A stretch of DNA of 64,000 nt. Origin: Phalacrocorax aristotelis (Eukaryota > Chordata > Aves > Suliformes > Phalacrocoracidae). Within the stretch, counting starts at the first letter, position 1. Every line of letters begins with the position of its first letter. Positions 1 to 11,830 of the stretch are shown piece by piece. The stretch covers positions 15,418,723-15,482,722 of the forward strand of contig NC_134282.1 in NCBI RefSeq assembly GCF_949628215.1, in the 5' to 3' direction. The translations under genes were made by a program, and so were the position numbers. The notes below the pieces were generated by a model. The model did no database searches. It was given only the letters and a program-made list of their open reading frames with translations, and was not told the DNA's origin.

Positions 1-649
1 TCTTCTGGATGGTCTGTTTCTCCCTCCCCATCCTTCCCCTGCATCACCCCTCTCTGCACCCACTCATGGCACCCATCCAGCTGCATCAGGCTGCTCCTTG
101 CTGACAAGCCGTGTGAGATGCACAGGGCAGGAGATGACCTGGGGCATTCATTTGTTTGCTTTGGCCTTGGCAACTCTCAACCCTACTGCAACAGGACTGC
201 AGCCACGTCCCACTGGGGCAGGGGCCTGACCTCCCCCAGGGCAACTGGGGCAGCGAGAGGACACCCAGCCATGGGGGACAGGGCTCAAGGGGGGTGCAGG
301 GCTGGCATGCCCAAGGTTCCTATCCGTGGTCCACCTGCTTCATGCCTTGTGCTGCCCATGCTTTTATCCAGGATCTGGGCAGGGCAGTAGAGCAAGGACA
401 AGGAAACCCAGCCAGTGCATCCTCCCCTGGGCAGCGGGAGAGCCCGGAGGGGCGGAAGTCGCCTGTTTGTTTAAGGTGCAAACAAGTGCTGTTAATCTGC
501 TGCCTGTTTGTATTTCTTTAGAGCCCCCGAGTGTTGGGGGAGCAGAGATGGGGTCTGCCCTTTGTGTGGGGGCAGGATCAGGCTATTGGAAGTGGAGGTG
601 AGAAAACACAGAGGGGCAGCTGGAACCTGCTTTGGGAGGGAAAGATTTT
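1..649. other. Non-coding, GC-rich
   Basis: No gene seen. Overlapping open frames of 90-120 codons show no domain, and none is preferred. A small AT-richer patch at 470-520 has GTTTGTTTAAGG and GCTGTTAATCTGC words. Confidence 0.5.
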
Positions 650-784
650 TTTCGGCTATTTATGATAATTAGCGGGAAACGTTCCTCAAGCATTTCAGAT
701 GATTCTGTAATGAAGTTGGGCTGAACGTTCCTGCTTTGTTCCCCTGGAACCATTAAAAATCCCCCTTCTTTGGCTGCCTTAATG
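650..784. promoter_or_regulatory. Duplicated non-coding block A, copy 1
   Basis: An AT-richer island with GGCTATTTATG, TGATAATTAG, TTCTGTAATGAAG and CATTAAAAATCCCCCTT. It aligns end to end with 14720-14847, with matching words in the same order and about two thirds identity by eye. No reading frame is shared, so a non-coding regulatory role is inferred. Confidence 0.6.
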
Positions 785-1396
785 CAATGCTGAAAAGGCA
801 CAATGGCATAAAAGTGCCTCTGGGCAGGGCAGCACGCCTCCTGCCCTACCAGATAGAGCCCTTCAGAGCCCAGATTTTCTGGGTTATAAACCTCAGCACT
901 CGCAACGTTTATGCAAAGGCTGCTGTGGATCCCGCGCCCAGGGATCCAGCACTCACATGCCGGTCAGTACGTGTGAATGCCAGCCGGCCAGCACCACCAA
1001 GCTTGCAGCACGCTCGGGGGGGAACACAACGGCCAATGCAAACACAGTGGGGTGAGAGAGAACAGGCGCAGCAAGGGTACCATCACTCCACTTTCCTATA
1101 AAAGCTGCATTCTCCCTGTAGTTGTGGCTGGCAATTTGCCAGGGTGAAATGCTGCACAGGGAGGCAACTCATCCTTGTGCAGGGGGAAATGGGGAGCCCA
1201 GCCCCAAGGAAAGCTCTTCTAGGTCAGTGCTGCCCTGGGCCAGATCCTGCCCTGCCCACTAGGGCCAGGCAGTCCCCAGGCACTGGCACAGAGCAAGGCG
1301 CGTGAAATCCAGCTGTGACCCTCTGGGTTGATCACTATTAAGCTGCAGGAGCTGGCTTGTTCTCCTCTTGCTTTTAGCAGTGGAAGACTTCTTCAG

Positions 1397-1475
1397 CATA
1401 AGTGATGAAAAGAAAATCCACCCGCCTGATCTCACGCATCTATCAGCACTATTTCCCCAAGGATGATATGTAAAG
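1397..1475. promoter_or_regulatory. Duplicated non-coding block C, copy 1
   Basis: It begins with TAAGTGATGAAAAG (1399-1412), identical to 15446-15459, then shows CACGCA, a TCAG word, TATTT and AGGAT in the same order and at similar spacing as the second copy. It is weaker than A and B but lies between them in both clusters. Confidence 0.5.
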
Positions 1476-1895
1476 CTAATGAGAGCTCTCCTGCTAAAGC
1501 AGTGATAAAAAGGGAAAATGGCAGGAGCTTTTAGCATACTGGTGGGGGCTGAATGTGGTGGTTTTCAGTGTCCCCATCAATATTCTGATCTGGACACTGG
1601 GCTACAGCTGTCTGGGGGGAAGCTGCTGCCCTCCAGCTCCTCCTTCGACTAGGTGAGGGTGTCTGGGGAGCACTTGGGCACCCAGCATGGGCACCCAGCA
1701 GCAGCACAAGCCTGTAGGGCTGTGAAGATGGGAGGGTGCTATGCCTGCTGGCCAGACACCTTCCTTCCCAACCACAGCCGGCATTATTTAGGTGGTGAGT
1801 GCTAATTGGGATATTACATCACCCTTAATGCCCACCTGCTGCCCCATGGCTGGAGCTGACATGCCCCTCTATGGCATTAAACCATCAAGCTGGGG

Positions 1896-2082
1896 AGGAG
1901 AGGCTAAGGGCTGGGAGAACAGCTCCCTGGGAGCTGCCCCATCTCTCTACCTCACCTGCCCTGGCCATAATCAAGAGGTCATCTCAGTGCCCTCACTCCT
2001 TTCAACATTGCAGACAAATTTCTGCCAGTGGGATGCTGGAACTCTCCTGGGTGGCGGGATAAAGATACCTGTTACCTCTGCC
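1896..2082. promoter_or_regulatory. Duplicated non-coding block B, copy 1
   Basis: It aligns with 15561-15772 at roughly 85% identity by eye, with one insertion of about 25 bp in the second copy. It contains the palindrome AGCTCCCTGGGAGCT (1921-1935), the word TTGCAGACAAATT and a 22-base run (2051-2072) identical in both copies that holds GGATAAAGATACC, two GATA words 6 bp apart. No protein frame is preserved between copies. Confidence 0.75.
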
Positions 2083-2089
2083 CAGCCCT

Positions 2090-3110
2090 GTCCCCAGCAC
2101 GGCTGGGGAGCTCGGTGCTGGCTGCTGGGCTGGTGACTCCAGAAACGGGCCAGGAGGGCTCCTGGGAGGAGCTGGAGGGTTTTCCTTTTCCCTGAGATAA
2201 TGCATGGCCTGCAGCGGTGAGACGGTAGAATGATCCCAGCTGTGAATAGGCTGGAGCCCTTACCTCTGGTTTCTGTTACGGCAGGTCCTGAAGCACCACT
2301 CGAATATGATGCCTTTCCCAGTCCCTGTGTCTGTCCCTGCAATCTTTTTTTGGGAAAAAGTCTCTAGGTATGCAGTAAATTTTCTTTGGGAGCTGGAGTA
2401 GAGGTATTTTGACACCTTCTGGCACTGGGATGGAGTATTTGGTGTATATCTGCAGGCAAGGGTGATGGGTCCTGGGAAAAGTGTGGTGCATTTGGTCTCA
2501 GAGACAGGGTCTCAGCACAGGGTGCTGCCTGCATCTTTCGTTAAGTCTCCACACCAAGACAAATTGCTCTCTTTGCAAAGTTCACTGTGGGAAACTGGCT
2601 ATCTCTATGTGTAAAGGTGATGATGTTGAGTCTTGTGGACCACGGCAAGCCTGTGGCTTCCCGAGCAGCATGCAGAGGGTGGACACTGGCTGCATGCAAC
2701 AGCTCTGGCCAAGAAGCAGCATGTCTGATGGACCAGGCTGCTCTGGTACTAGCCCTATCCCTGCTGACACACCTCCACCCCTTCACTCTGCTTCCCCCCA
2801 GATCCAGCGATTGCTTTCCAACAAATTATTTCCATAAGCTCTTGGCAGAGGCCAGAGACAAAAGCTCAGGTACAGAGCGGTGGCGTGCTCCTGACCTTTC
2901 CCACCACCGGACAAATGGAGCCGGCAGCACGAGGCGGGCGCACAAAGGCGCTGCGCCGGCCGGAGCGCTGACCCCGCCGTGCCACAGCTACCTGCTGCTC
3001 CGCCACAATGGCCCCGCGGCCCCGGCTGGCCTGCCGGGGCGATGAAAAAGGGTCCGAGATAATAATGAGCCTGACTACCACTGCTCTCTTCAGAGAACCA
3101 AGTCAACTCC
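2090..3110. other. Non-coding
   Basis: Nothing recognisable. It follows duplicated block B copy 1. A GC-rich patch at 2920-3040 is followed by GATAATAATGAGCC near 3056. Confidence 0.5.
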
Positions 3111-3112
3111 TT

Positions 3113-3158
3113 GGGAAGAAAGAAAAAAAAAAAGAAGAAGAAAAAAAAGAAAGAAAAA
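3113..3158 (+). repeat. Purine tract (A/G-only, 46 bp)
   Basis: An uninterrupted purine run made mostly of A with G every few bases. It is a low-complexity tract of microsatellite type. Confidence 0.85.
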
Positions 3159-3159
3159 C

Positions 3160-3780
3160 CCCTCTTGGATAATAAAGAAGTAACAAATGAAGACTGAAAG
3201 CCTATAGAAGGCGTCTTAACCCAGTGAAGAAAAAAAATGTCAACATCTGTGGAGCTGTCTGCAAAAACAGACCGAACCCCTAATGAATACCCTCTAGAAA
3301 AGGCATTCACTCGAGGAAAGGCAAAAGGCTACATTTTTCTATGGAGGTATAAAGATTTTGATGAATCTGCCCTTTCCCTTTCCAGTGCAGTTGAACCAAG
3401 CACTAATGTTCATCTTCAGCTGTATTAAAGGGTGTGGAGGGGGGCGGAGGGGGGAAGAGTCTTGATCTGAAAGCTTATGAGCAGGGTGGATTTAGGGAGC
3501 CTGGATAGATGTCTGAGCACTAAGGCAAGGAAGAAAAGCAACAGGCATTAGAGAAAATACTGTTTAACAAGAGTTTCTTTAGTCAGCCCATTTGAGCAGA
3601 GATTGGTGCACCATAAATGTAATCCTCTTAGTGCTGACTTAAACGTATTTGTACAAAACAGGGAAATATAATATGAATGTAATAGTCACGTTTGCTAAAA
3701 TGCTTAATAAAAAGACAAAAGTCCTTTATTTTGATCTTCGGCTTTGGTGCGGGCTTGGGGCACAGCAGATGTTTTCTCAG
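3160..3780. promoter_or_regulatory. Two adjacent AT-rich candidate islands
   Basis: 3200-3430 has CCTAATGAATACCC, GGCATTCACTCG and GGTATAAAGATTTTG. 3590-3780 has CACCATAAATGTAATCC, GGAAATATAATATGAATG and CTTTATTTTGATC. A 63-codon frame at 3237-3428 shows no domain. Regulatory nature is inferred. Confidence 0.27.
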
Positions 3781-4229
3781 AAGACCGCTTGGAGAAAAAA
3801 AAGAAAGAAATTCAGAATATGGCTGTGGCCTGGCTGGGTGCGCCACATGGCATTGCAGCATCTTCACTGGGCTCGTCGCCAGCGAAGCCAGCCCTTGCCT
3901 AACAAGCCCCCAGCAAGCCGCTATGGTTTTGACCCTATAAACACTTGATGAGCAGCAGTTAGGTATGTTTCAGGTGGGAAGTCACAGGCAGTTTTCTTTA
4001 CTGTCCCTGGAGGCTTTGCTGGGGGGAACAGTGTTAAGGAATAGTCCCCAACAGGAAAGGGTGCAGCTCGTCCCAAGCCAGGCAGCCTTTAAGTCCTGGG
4101 CTGCCGGTAGTTGTTGTGGAGGGACCATAACAGTTGTTCCTGGGTGCTTTCTACGGGGTGCTGTGGACACAGCAGGAAAACCAATGGGTAGAGTTGCTGT
4201 AATCACCATCCTGACATCTCTGCTAATCA

Positions 4230-4600
4230 CAGATGTTTTTTAAAGACACAAGTGAAATTTTGCAGGGTGCTTTGTTGTTGTTGTTGGGTATTTTTAAAAA
4301 ATTTCTATAGAATAATCATGGAAAATGCTAAATTGAAATGGCAGTATTTGGTTTTGATTTAGCTTTCTAAACTTTCAGTTAGTGTTGATGTTGTACCGCC
4401 ATACTGGCTAATGTTAAATATAGAAGATGTTAGTCTTGGACACTGTTGGTACTTCACGTTGTGAAACACCAGCAATATGGGCAGAAGATATGGTGATAAA
4501 ATCAAGTCACTTTTCCAAATCTAATAGCCAAACATGGCAGCTCCACAGTAAATTTCAGACCTTTCTTCCAACGTGGGACAAATAGCAGTGCCGCAGTATC
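4230..4600. promoter_or_regulatory. AT-rich candidate island with a (TTG)n stretch
   Basis: It starts beside a short (TTG)5 run near 4272 and continues with AATAATCATGG, GATTTAGCTTTC, GGCTAATGTTAAATATAG and CTAATAGCC. No coding frame is visible. Confidence 0.25.
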
Positions 4601-5084
4601 GGGCGGATCACACATCGGGGCAGAAAAGGGCATCTCCATAACTGCCCTTGTGCCAGCATGACCCTGGCAGCCTGCTGGGCATGCTGAGCTCCTCTCGGCT
4701 CTCGCATGGCACTGGGGGGCTGTTGATAGGACTAAAATAATGTATTTTCATCTGTGTTTCTCAAACAGATATCATCTTGCCCTGAGAAGCCGTGGTTCCC
4801 CTTTGGGCCAGCCTGGGTGGGTGCTGGCAGTTGGTGCTTGCTGGCCCACAGGACTTGGGTCAAAGCTTGGGTCGAAGCCAGGGTTTGTGCTGCAGGTTTG
4901 AATGCCGGGTCATGCCAGGGTTCCCCTACGATGCAACCTCCCGGAGATGGAGGGGTGGCACGGGGGCAGAGCTGCTTGCTTTCTGCTGCAGCAAATGTCA
5001 GTGCAAACTAGGAAAAACTTGTTTCCTGAAGAAAATTTCCACTCTAATAGGAAAAGAAATGCCCCAGCGGTTTTGGAAGCACAT

Positions 5085-5246
5085 CAGATGTTTTCTGGTA
5101 TGGCCCACAATGTGTACAGCGAATGCAAGCCATTTTCTGTGGAGAGCAGATATTTTCCACAATAACAACGTATTTTGTTAAAAAAAAAAATCTGGTCTCC
5201 CAATTAAGAATTAAGAAAAAAAGCTTCGAAAGCAGATATTTTCTGG
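5085..5246 (+). repeat. Three dispersed copies of a CAGATATTTTC word
   Basis: CAGATGTTTTCTGG (5085-5098), GCAGATATTTTCC (5146-5158) and GCAGATATTTTCTGG (5232-5246) lie within 162 bp with different flanks. This looks like repeated binding sites rather than a tandem array. Confidence 0.4.
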
Positions 5247-5249
5247 CTG

Positions 5250-6339
5250 CCAGGGCCCTGTGCTCAGGCGCTGCAGCAGTGAGCAGGGTTGGAGCAGTCC
5301 CTCCAACTGCAGAGGAGCAAAGGGGAGCCTGGCGGGGTGAGCTGGGCTGCTACCTGCACCTGGTGCCTGTTAGCGGGTACGTGTGGTCATGTGATGTCAT
5401 GTGGTTCAGATCCCTGGCATCATCCAGCTCCTCTCCGTCACTCAGCACCAGGCAGAGAGCATGACAGGTCCTGACTTTTCCACCAGGCACCTGCTGGGGA
5501 AGGTCTGCTGGGGCCACCAAGGCAGGTGGCAGCTCTGGGGAGAAACCAGGGGCATTTCGAGCCAGGCTGGTAGGGACGTGCCTGTAATGCAGTTCATCCA
5601 GGTCTGTGCAGCCGTATGGTGGTGGCTGATAAGCTCAGGTGCTGGTCTTGGACAATCAGTCCTGGTTTGGGTGTGAAATGGTGAAAAAAGACTTAAACCA
5701 GCTAACATGCTGCCTTCAGAGAAGGGATGCATTTTTGGTAGTGGGAAGAAAGGAAATGGGTTAGTTATTCAGGTCCACCGTCACTTTTTTTTGGAGGATG
5801 CTTCCTTGGCTAAGAGAAGATTAAACACGGGAGACTTTTCTGCGGGGCAGGGAAGCTCTTGATGCTCGGGGCTGCTCGCTCGGGCAGCAGTGCCCTTGTG
5901 CTGTGCTGGGCAGCACCCAATGTGTCACATCTTCCCAGCTGCTGCAGGAAGCAGTGCAAGTGCTGGAGCAAGGCAGAGTGAAGGGCATCAAAACAGAGCC
6001 GAGGAGCTTGCAGATACTTGCTGCCTCCCTGTCACTGCCTTGCACCCTGGGTCTGAAATTCCCAGGCAGTGGATGGGGTGTGCAGCCCTGTGTTGGGGAG
6101 AAGGGGGGCTGAGCACTGGCAAGCTGGGCCTGGGGCAGATAAATGCAAATGGCTGAAAGGCACAGCAGCCCTGGGGGTAGTGGTAGCATGTCTTTGGTGC
6201 CTCCTCCTGCTTTCTCCCATGCCTGCTTTGTTTCTCTGTTATCCCAATGGTGATAGTAGAGCCTCCAAACCCTGCTATGTTTCCTGCCAGCACACCTGGT
6301 TTCTGAGCCTCATGTGCGAAAGGCACATTTCTTCACCAG
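5250..6339. other. Non-coding
   Basis: GC-rich single-copy DNA without a supported feature. Confidence 0.5.
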
Positions 6340-7250
6340 CGACGTCGTTACTGTAACAGGAACAACGCAGTTTACAACCCAATAAACTCCACGTCCTTCT
6401 GTGCAGGCTCCTCTTACGTGATGCTAATGCTTACAAGATGTGCAACACTGCAGGACAGCCCTGGTAACCAACGCCCCAGCAAACAGCCTGTGTTTTACAT
6501 CGCTCTGTGGCCACAGCCTTTGCTAATTAATCCCAGGGACGAGCCTCCTGCTATCTGCATCCCTGCGGCCGCTGGGCGCCGGTGCCCACCACGGCTCCCG
6601 CTCCCAGCTCCACAGCAGAGCATGAGAATCTCTCCTGCCTGTGATGGCTGTCCCCCACCACACCCCACCCTCGGTCCCCACTTTCGTCCACAGCTCAGGG
6701 CTGTTTATAACCCGGCGCTGGCCGTGGCTCGGTGGGATGCCTGGGCACCAGGGGAAGCGCGGCATTGTCTCGCAGTGGTGTTGTGATCACACACTGCGGC
6801 TAACGTGATTTACATCCCATATTCGACCTCTGGAGACTTCAAAGCTCAGGCGAGAGGGGGATTAAGCATAGGGGCTGGGGCCAGGGGAGCCAGGGGGGCT
6901 CGGCTCACCTTTGAGCTCCCCTCATCCCCTCCCCACCGGACCCGGGATAATCATCTCCCTTTGTGCTGCCGAGGAAAGCCGGGGTGCAAACACAGGGACC
7001 TTGTCAATATTGGTTTTTGAGAAGACTTTTTTCTATTCTCCCATGTCTGGAGTTTTTGTACCCAAATCCCCCTGGGGCTGCCCAGTCTTCCCCTGGGAAA
7101 TCGGGATCCCGGAGGTCCCTGCTAACACCAGCCATTGATTGAAATTTCACACCCACCTGTTTGCACACAAGATTTAATTTGGTTGATTCTTCATGCCCTC
7201 TTCCTGCTTAATCATCAACCTATTGACCTTAATATTAAAAGGGGCTAAGG
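6340..7250. promoter_or_regulatory. Series of short AT-rich candidate elements
   Basis: Short islands lie at 6340-6440 (GTTTACAACCCAATAAAC, GTGATGCTAATGC), 6500-6550 (TTGCTAATTAATCCCAGG, bicoid/homeodomain-type), 6790-6850 and 7140-7250 (CCACCTGTTTGC, GGTTGATTCTTC, CTTAATCATCAACC, CTTAATATTAAAAGG). GC-rich DNA separates them. Confidence 0.27.
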
Positions 7251-9599
7251 GTGATGGAGAGAGAGACTACATTTCTGTATGGGAACAAAAGCTTCCAGAG
7301 AATAAAGTAGGCACAGCCAGCCCTGAGCTAATGAGTCCCTGACGCACATAGGAGCAGAAAACCCTGTGAGCTGTCCTTGGCTGGTGCAACACTCTTCTCC
7401 TGTGTGAACGGGGCATCTTTCACTGCCTGTCCATTTCCTCGCTGCCCTTTCCAAGACCCACCAGTTTAAGGCCAGAAGGGATGGGAGACCACTCAGGCCG
7501 AGCCTGGGCACCTACCAGCCCACCGTGTTTTGCTTTTGCCCCCGCACTTGTACAGGGTGAACATGCCTTGCTGAAACACCTCCTGTTTGATGGAAAATGC
7601 CGGGATGCAGTAAACTTTGATCCAGCGTTGCAGCGCAGGCAGAGGTCAGGAGCATCCTGCACAGCTGCACAGCAGCAAGCACCAGTCCCTACCATGCCCC
7701 AGTGCTGTGGTGTGGCTCTTACACACACATCAGAGCAGCATCTGCATGGCAGCATGAAGTTGAGGCCAGCCTGGCACCGCAGCTGCACACAGGGGTGATG
7801 CTGAGTCTTGCTGTGCTCCGGTGACCCAGCCAGCATGCCCTGCGAGCTAGGGCTGGGCCAGCAGCCCAACTGTACATCCTTTGCCTGTCATGAGGCAGCC
7901 CGTGGGGAATAGCTGCCCCAGCCTGTGAACTAAATAGTGCACCAGCTCACTCAGCCCGGGGGCTGGCAGCCTGCAGGAGCAGTACTGAGGCACGTGCCTG
8001 CCATTGCGCAGTGGCTGGGCAGCCTCCCCGCTCTCTGGGGGTCCAGATGCTCTCACACTTGCTCTGACTCTGAGCACAGGCAGGGAAAGGGCAGAAGAAA
8101 AGGCTTCAGTGTCCCCTGAGTCCCCTGAGGTTGGAGTTGGGGGAAACACACGCTTTAACCAGCTCGGTGGAAGGGAGAATGGGACTGTCCATCCCCACTG
8201 TTTGGCCAGCAGGATGCACAGGAACCCACAGGGTAGGGCCTTGAGCTAATTTGCTGTCAGCCCCTCAATGTGCTGGGCTGTGCTGGGACTGTGGGGGCAG
8301 CAGGAGGGGCTGGGTGTACCCGTAAAGGCAGGGCACAGCCGGCATGGCCCCGTGTGTGAAGTGTGCACACCCACGGGGACCGGCACGTGGCTGCTCCTTG
8401 CCAGAGGCATGTGTCCAGCCCAGGGGCGAGACCCCGATCAGCAGCTTTGGCTGCGGGGGTACCAGCCAGCCCAGACCCTGGGGGGCTCTGGCCACCTTTC
8501 CTGCATCACCCTGTTTCATGGGGTCGAGTTTTTGGCAGTTTCTGCACTCACAGATGTAATCTGCCTGCTGGAAAACGAAAAAGGAAAAGGAGTTCTATTT
8601 TTTTTCCGTGCTCTGCCTTAGCTGACGTGAAACCCAAGCTGTGTGGGAGCCTGTAAGCGTGTGTGGCTGTGCTCACACGTGTGTGCGGCAAGCCGCCTGT
8701 GTCCTGCGCCCTGGCTGGGGCCGTGCCGGGGGGGGCGTGCGGGAGCGGGTGCATGTGTGCCTTTCCCCAGGGGGGCTGTTTTGGTCTGCAGAGTGCGGTT
8801 GTGTTTATTTAATATCTGACGTCCCTTCTGTCTTCAGCACTGACATTAATTGCCAGACAATGAGCAATGGAGCCCAGATGTTCCCCGGCGGTGGCCTCCC
8901 TTCCTTCGCCAGCGCTATGCAGGCGATAAAAAAAAAAAAATCCAAAGGGGAGTTGTGTTTGGGCTGCTGCTGCTGCAGGGTGATCAGTGGGAGCACATGG
9001 GGGGCTTGCAGGTCAGCTCCCCCAGCTGGGGATGCCCACGCATGGGCAGCTCCTGCCCTGGCCCCTCTGCGCCGGGAGCTGGGCACGGGCAGCATGCAGG
9101 GAGCAGGGGCTGTGCACAGTGCTGGACGTGAAACCCACCAGCGGACCCCACAAAGCACCTTCCTGCCCAGACTGCAGCAAAAGGCTTTTGCAGGCTGTGC
9201 CCGGTTGCCATGCTACTGGCATGCTCGCTTGCCAACCAGAGGCTAATACTGCAGCCTGTCATTTCATAAATATCCTTACTCATGAAACAAGAGGCTGTTT
9301 TACAGCAGACATGGCCTTATTGGAGAGCCATAGTGCCCCTGGGGCCCCAAGCATCCAGCCAAGCACCCGTGCTGTGGCTCCGCAGCTGCGCAGGGGCTCT
9401 GGGCGCCCCCAGGATTTGTCCTTCAGATGTGGGGCAGGATCAGTGAAATGCTGGTGGTGGGTTTGCAAGGGCTGAAATGGCTGGGCTGGGCAGAGGAAGG
9501 CAGCGTCCCTTCTCTGTCCTCTGCCATTGGGAGGACATGCCACCTAGGAAGATGCTTGGATGGCTTGTGGGGAGGCACCCCAATTTCTTGTTCTGGCAG
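7251..9599. other. Non-coding, long chance ORFs
   Basis: GC-rich with CA/TG-rich patches near 8650-8760. The 201-codon frame at 8641-9246 is low-complexity in composition, lacks domains and is overlapped by open frames on both strands. Confidence 0.5.
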
Positions 9600-9960
9600 G
9601 GTCTTAGTATGCACTCACTGCTAATCATTAGCCATTATTTTTTAATTGGGGAAGAATTATTAAAACAAATGGCACTGGAGACTAATGCATGGGATGGTGT
9701 TATTTTTAGAAATTATGTCTGTCACAGTGGCATCACTTCCTAAAGGGATGTGCGTGACAGGGAGCATAACCAGCAAACCGGCCTGACCAGCAAATAACCC
9801 CTTGCACGGTTTCCATATTGTCTTTTTAAACAGGAAGGGAACATGATACAAACGCTATGCGAATTATGATCTGAAAAGTTTTCCTGGCAGGTTGTCACAT
9901 GAGTTGTTAGTGTCATTCTTTGACATGCACACTCAAAGCCTTTCTGTACCACTGATTTAA
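9600..9960. promoter_or_regulatory. Candidate cis-regulatory island
   Basis: AT-rich stretch with CTAATCATTAGCCATTATTT, TTTTTAATTGGGG, GACTAATGCATGGGATGG and GCGAATTATGATCTG. Homeodomain/POU-like word density is well above the flanks. No frame of interest. Confidence 0.3.
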
Positions 9961-11469
9961 CCCTCTCCCCCCCGTAAGGGCTGCCAGGTGGAGCTTTTCT
10001 TCACCCCTCTAGGGTCAGCCCTTTTCTAAGGTATCCACTAGATGTGATTTCACACCAACACCCGAGCTGGACCCCTCCAGCTGCCAAATTTTGGGTGCAG
10101 CTCGAGGGGTCGGTGAGCCAGGGCAGGCAGAGAGACATAATGCCCGCTGCAGCTGCCCCCTCGCTGCCCATTGCTGCCATGCTGGGAAACAGTCAAATAA
10201 ACCCTCCTGTGTACCTCCTCCTCTTCCCCAGAGTGCTGGGGCACCCTCACTCCCCCAAAAGCATCCTCAGCACAGGTAAAGAATGCATGGGGGCCTGCTT
10301 GACCCAGCAGAGTGTGTGTGTGGGTGGGGGTCCCTGCCCGCGTGTGTGCTCTTCTTCTGGGCTGCCTTGGTCGTGGCTTCGCGTAGAGCCCAGCTGTGCT
10401 CTGGCCGGGGAACATCCGCTGTGGAAACCTGGGAGGAGCTGACAATCCCCAAAGATTGGCTGCACACCCGGCCAAGCAAAAGCTGCTGGCTCCCAGCCTA
10501 ATTCGTTGCAAATGTGCTTCCATGTGGTTCCAATCTGGAGCCCCCGCTCCCCCTGCATTGCCCCTCGGGGCTCGGCAGGGGCCAGGAGCAGCTGAGCGGG
10601 GCAGAGCCGGGAGCAGCCCCGATGCTGGCCTGGGCATGCAGCAGCCGCCCAGCTTCTCAGCCCCCAAACATGTCCCCTGGCCAGTCCTCTCCTGGGGAGC
10701 ACAGGGAAAACCTCCACCCCCCTAGGGGTGAGACAGGATCGTGGCAAATTCCCACTGGGGACACAGTGGCCAGAAAGGCCCTCGCTGGCCTGCACCCCAC
10801 AGAGGGGCTAACATCACTCCTTTGGTGCTTAGCCAGGCCCTGGGCATCATCTTCCCATTGGGGTTTGATTTTCATCTGCCACTGGGTGCTTTGCGGGGGT
10901 GACACTGGGCTGGCAGCCAGGAGCATCCAGCATCCTTATTTAGCCTCACTTTGCCCTCCCCAGCGGCCGCCTCCTCCCCGTCCTCTGGCACAGGTGGACT
11001 CCTGGGGCATGACACCCTCTCTGCCCTCCCTGCCAGCTCCTGCCAGGTTGGCAGGGTGTGGGGCAGGAGAGAGAAAGGCTGGGTCCTGCCCGCTGCACTC
11101 CATGCATGGAGGCCTGCCGGGGCTGCTGGCAGTGCTGCATTGCTGCCCCTGCGCCATCCGGCCTTCAAGGCTCTGCTGTGCTGTGCCCATCGGCCCCTGG
11201 GCAGTGCCGGTGACACCGCGTCACCCCCCAGCACGCTGGCTCCAGCAGACATGTCCCCAGGCAGCACTGGGCTCCTGAGCCTGTCTGTCTCTGCATTTCC
11301 TTACTGGACTTGAAATGTGTCCCCAGAAGCACAGCAGCTCTCTCAACCCTGCAGGACTGACACTACGGGGACTCAGGACCAGAGAGCTCCGTGCCTATGC
11401 CCTGGTGCACAGTCCCAGCACCAGCACTTCCAGGTGGATCTTCCCCTTGTCCCATGCACACACCTGGGT
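9961..11469. other. Non-coding, long chance ORFs
   Basis: GC-rich. The 254-codon frame at 10514-11278 and the 205-codon frame at 10050-10667 (minus) have random-looking composition rich in P, G, S, A and C and no recognisable motif. Confidence 0.5.
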
Positions 11470-11830
11470 TTAATGTCTCAAACTAGCGCAAATACCATGT
11501 ATTAATTTCAGACCTTCCACCTGAGGGTTTTTCCCTGTCTTTTGGGGTCCTTGGCTATGTCCTGCTATGCCCCTTTGGTGCTGCCGAGCAACTCTAAGCT
11601 CAATTTAAAATGAGTCCAGACTCAAACACCCTCTTCCGCCCCAGCTCAAGCATTTGGAAAGAGATCGCATCAAAGCTTCAAAGTAATCAATAAAAACTTG
11701 CCCCATTAAGCCAAAGTTGCAGCCCCTCTCCTCTCCCATGTTTATAGCTGGATTTAAAATGCCTGGCACAAGGTTAACACTCAGAGCATTGAAATAAAAT
11801 GGCATAAAATGAGTTCAGTTCTCCTCAGGT
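11470..11830. promoter_or_regulatory. Candidate cis-regulatory island
   Basis: Contains GGTTTAATGTCTC, AAAGTAATCAATAAAAAC, CATGTTTATAGCTGG, GGATTTAAAATGCC and GGCATAAAATGAG. Moderately AT-rich with unique texture and no coding frame. Confidence 0.27.

Noticed and set aside
8641..9246. 201-codon plus-strand frame rich in Cys and Val
   Set aside because: The frame begins in a GTGT-rich patch; no recognisable domain or neighbouring exon.
10514..11278. 254-codon plus-strand frame
   Set aside because: It sits in GC-rich DNA with overlapping open frames on both strands; no domain, no codon signal, composition of translated random GC-rich sequence.
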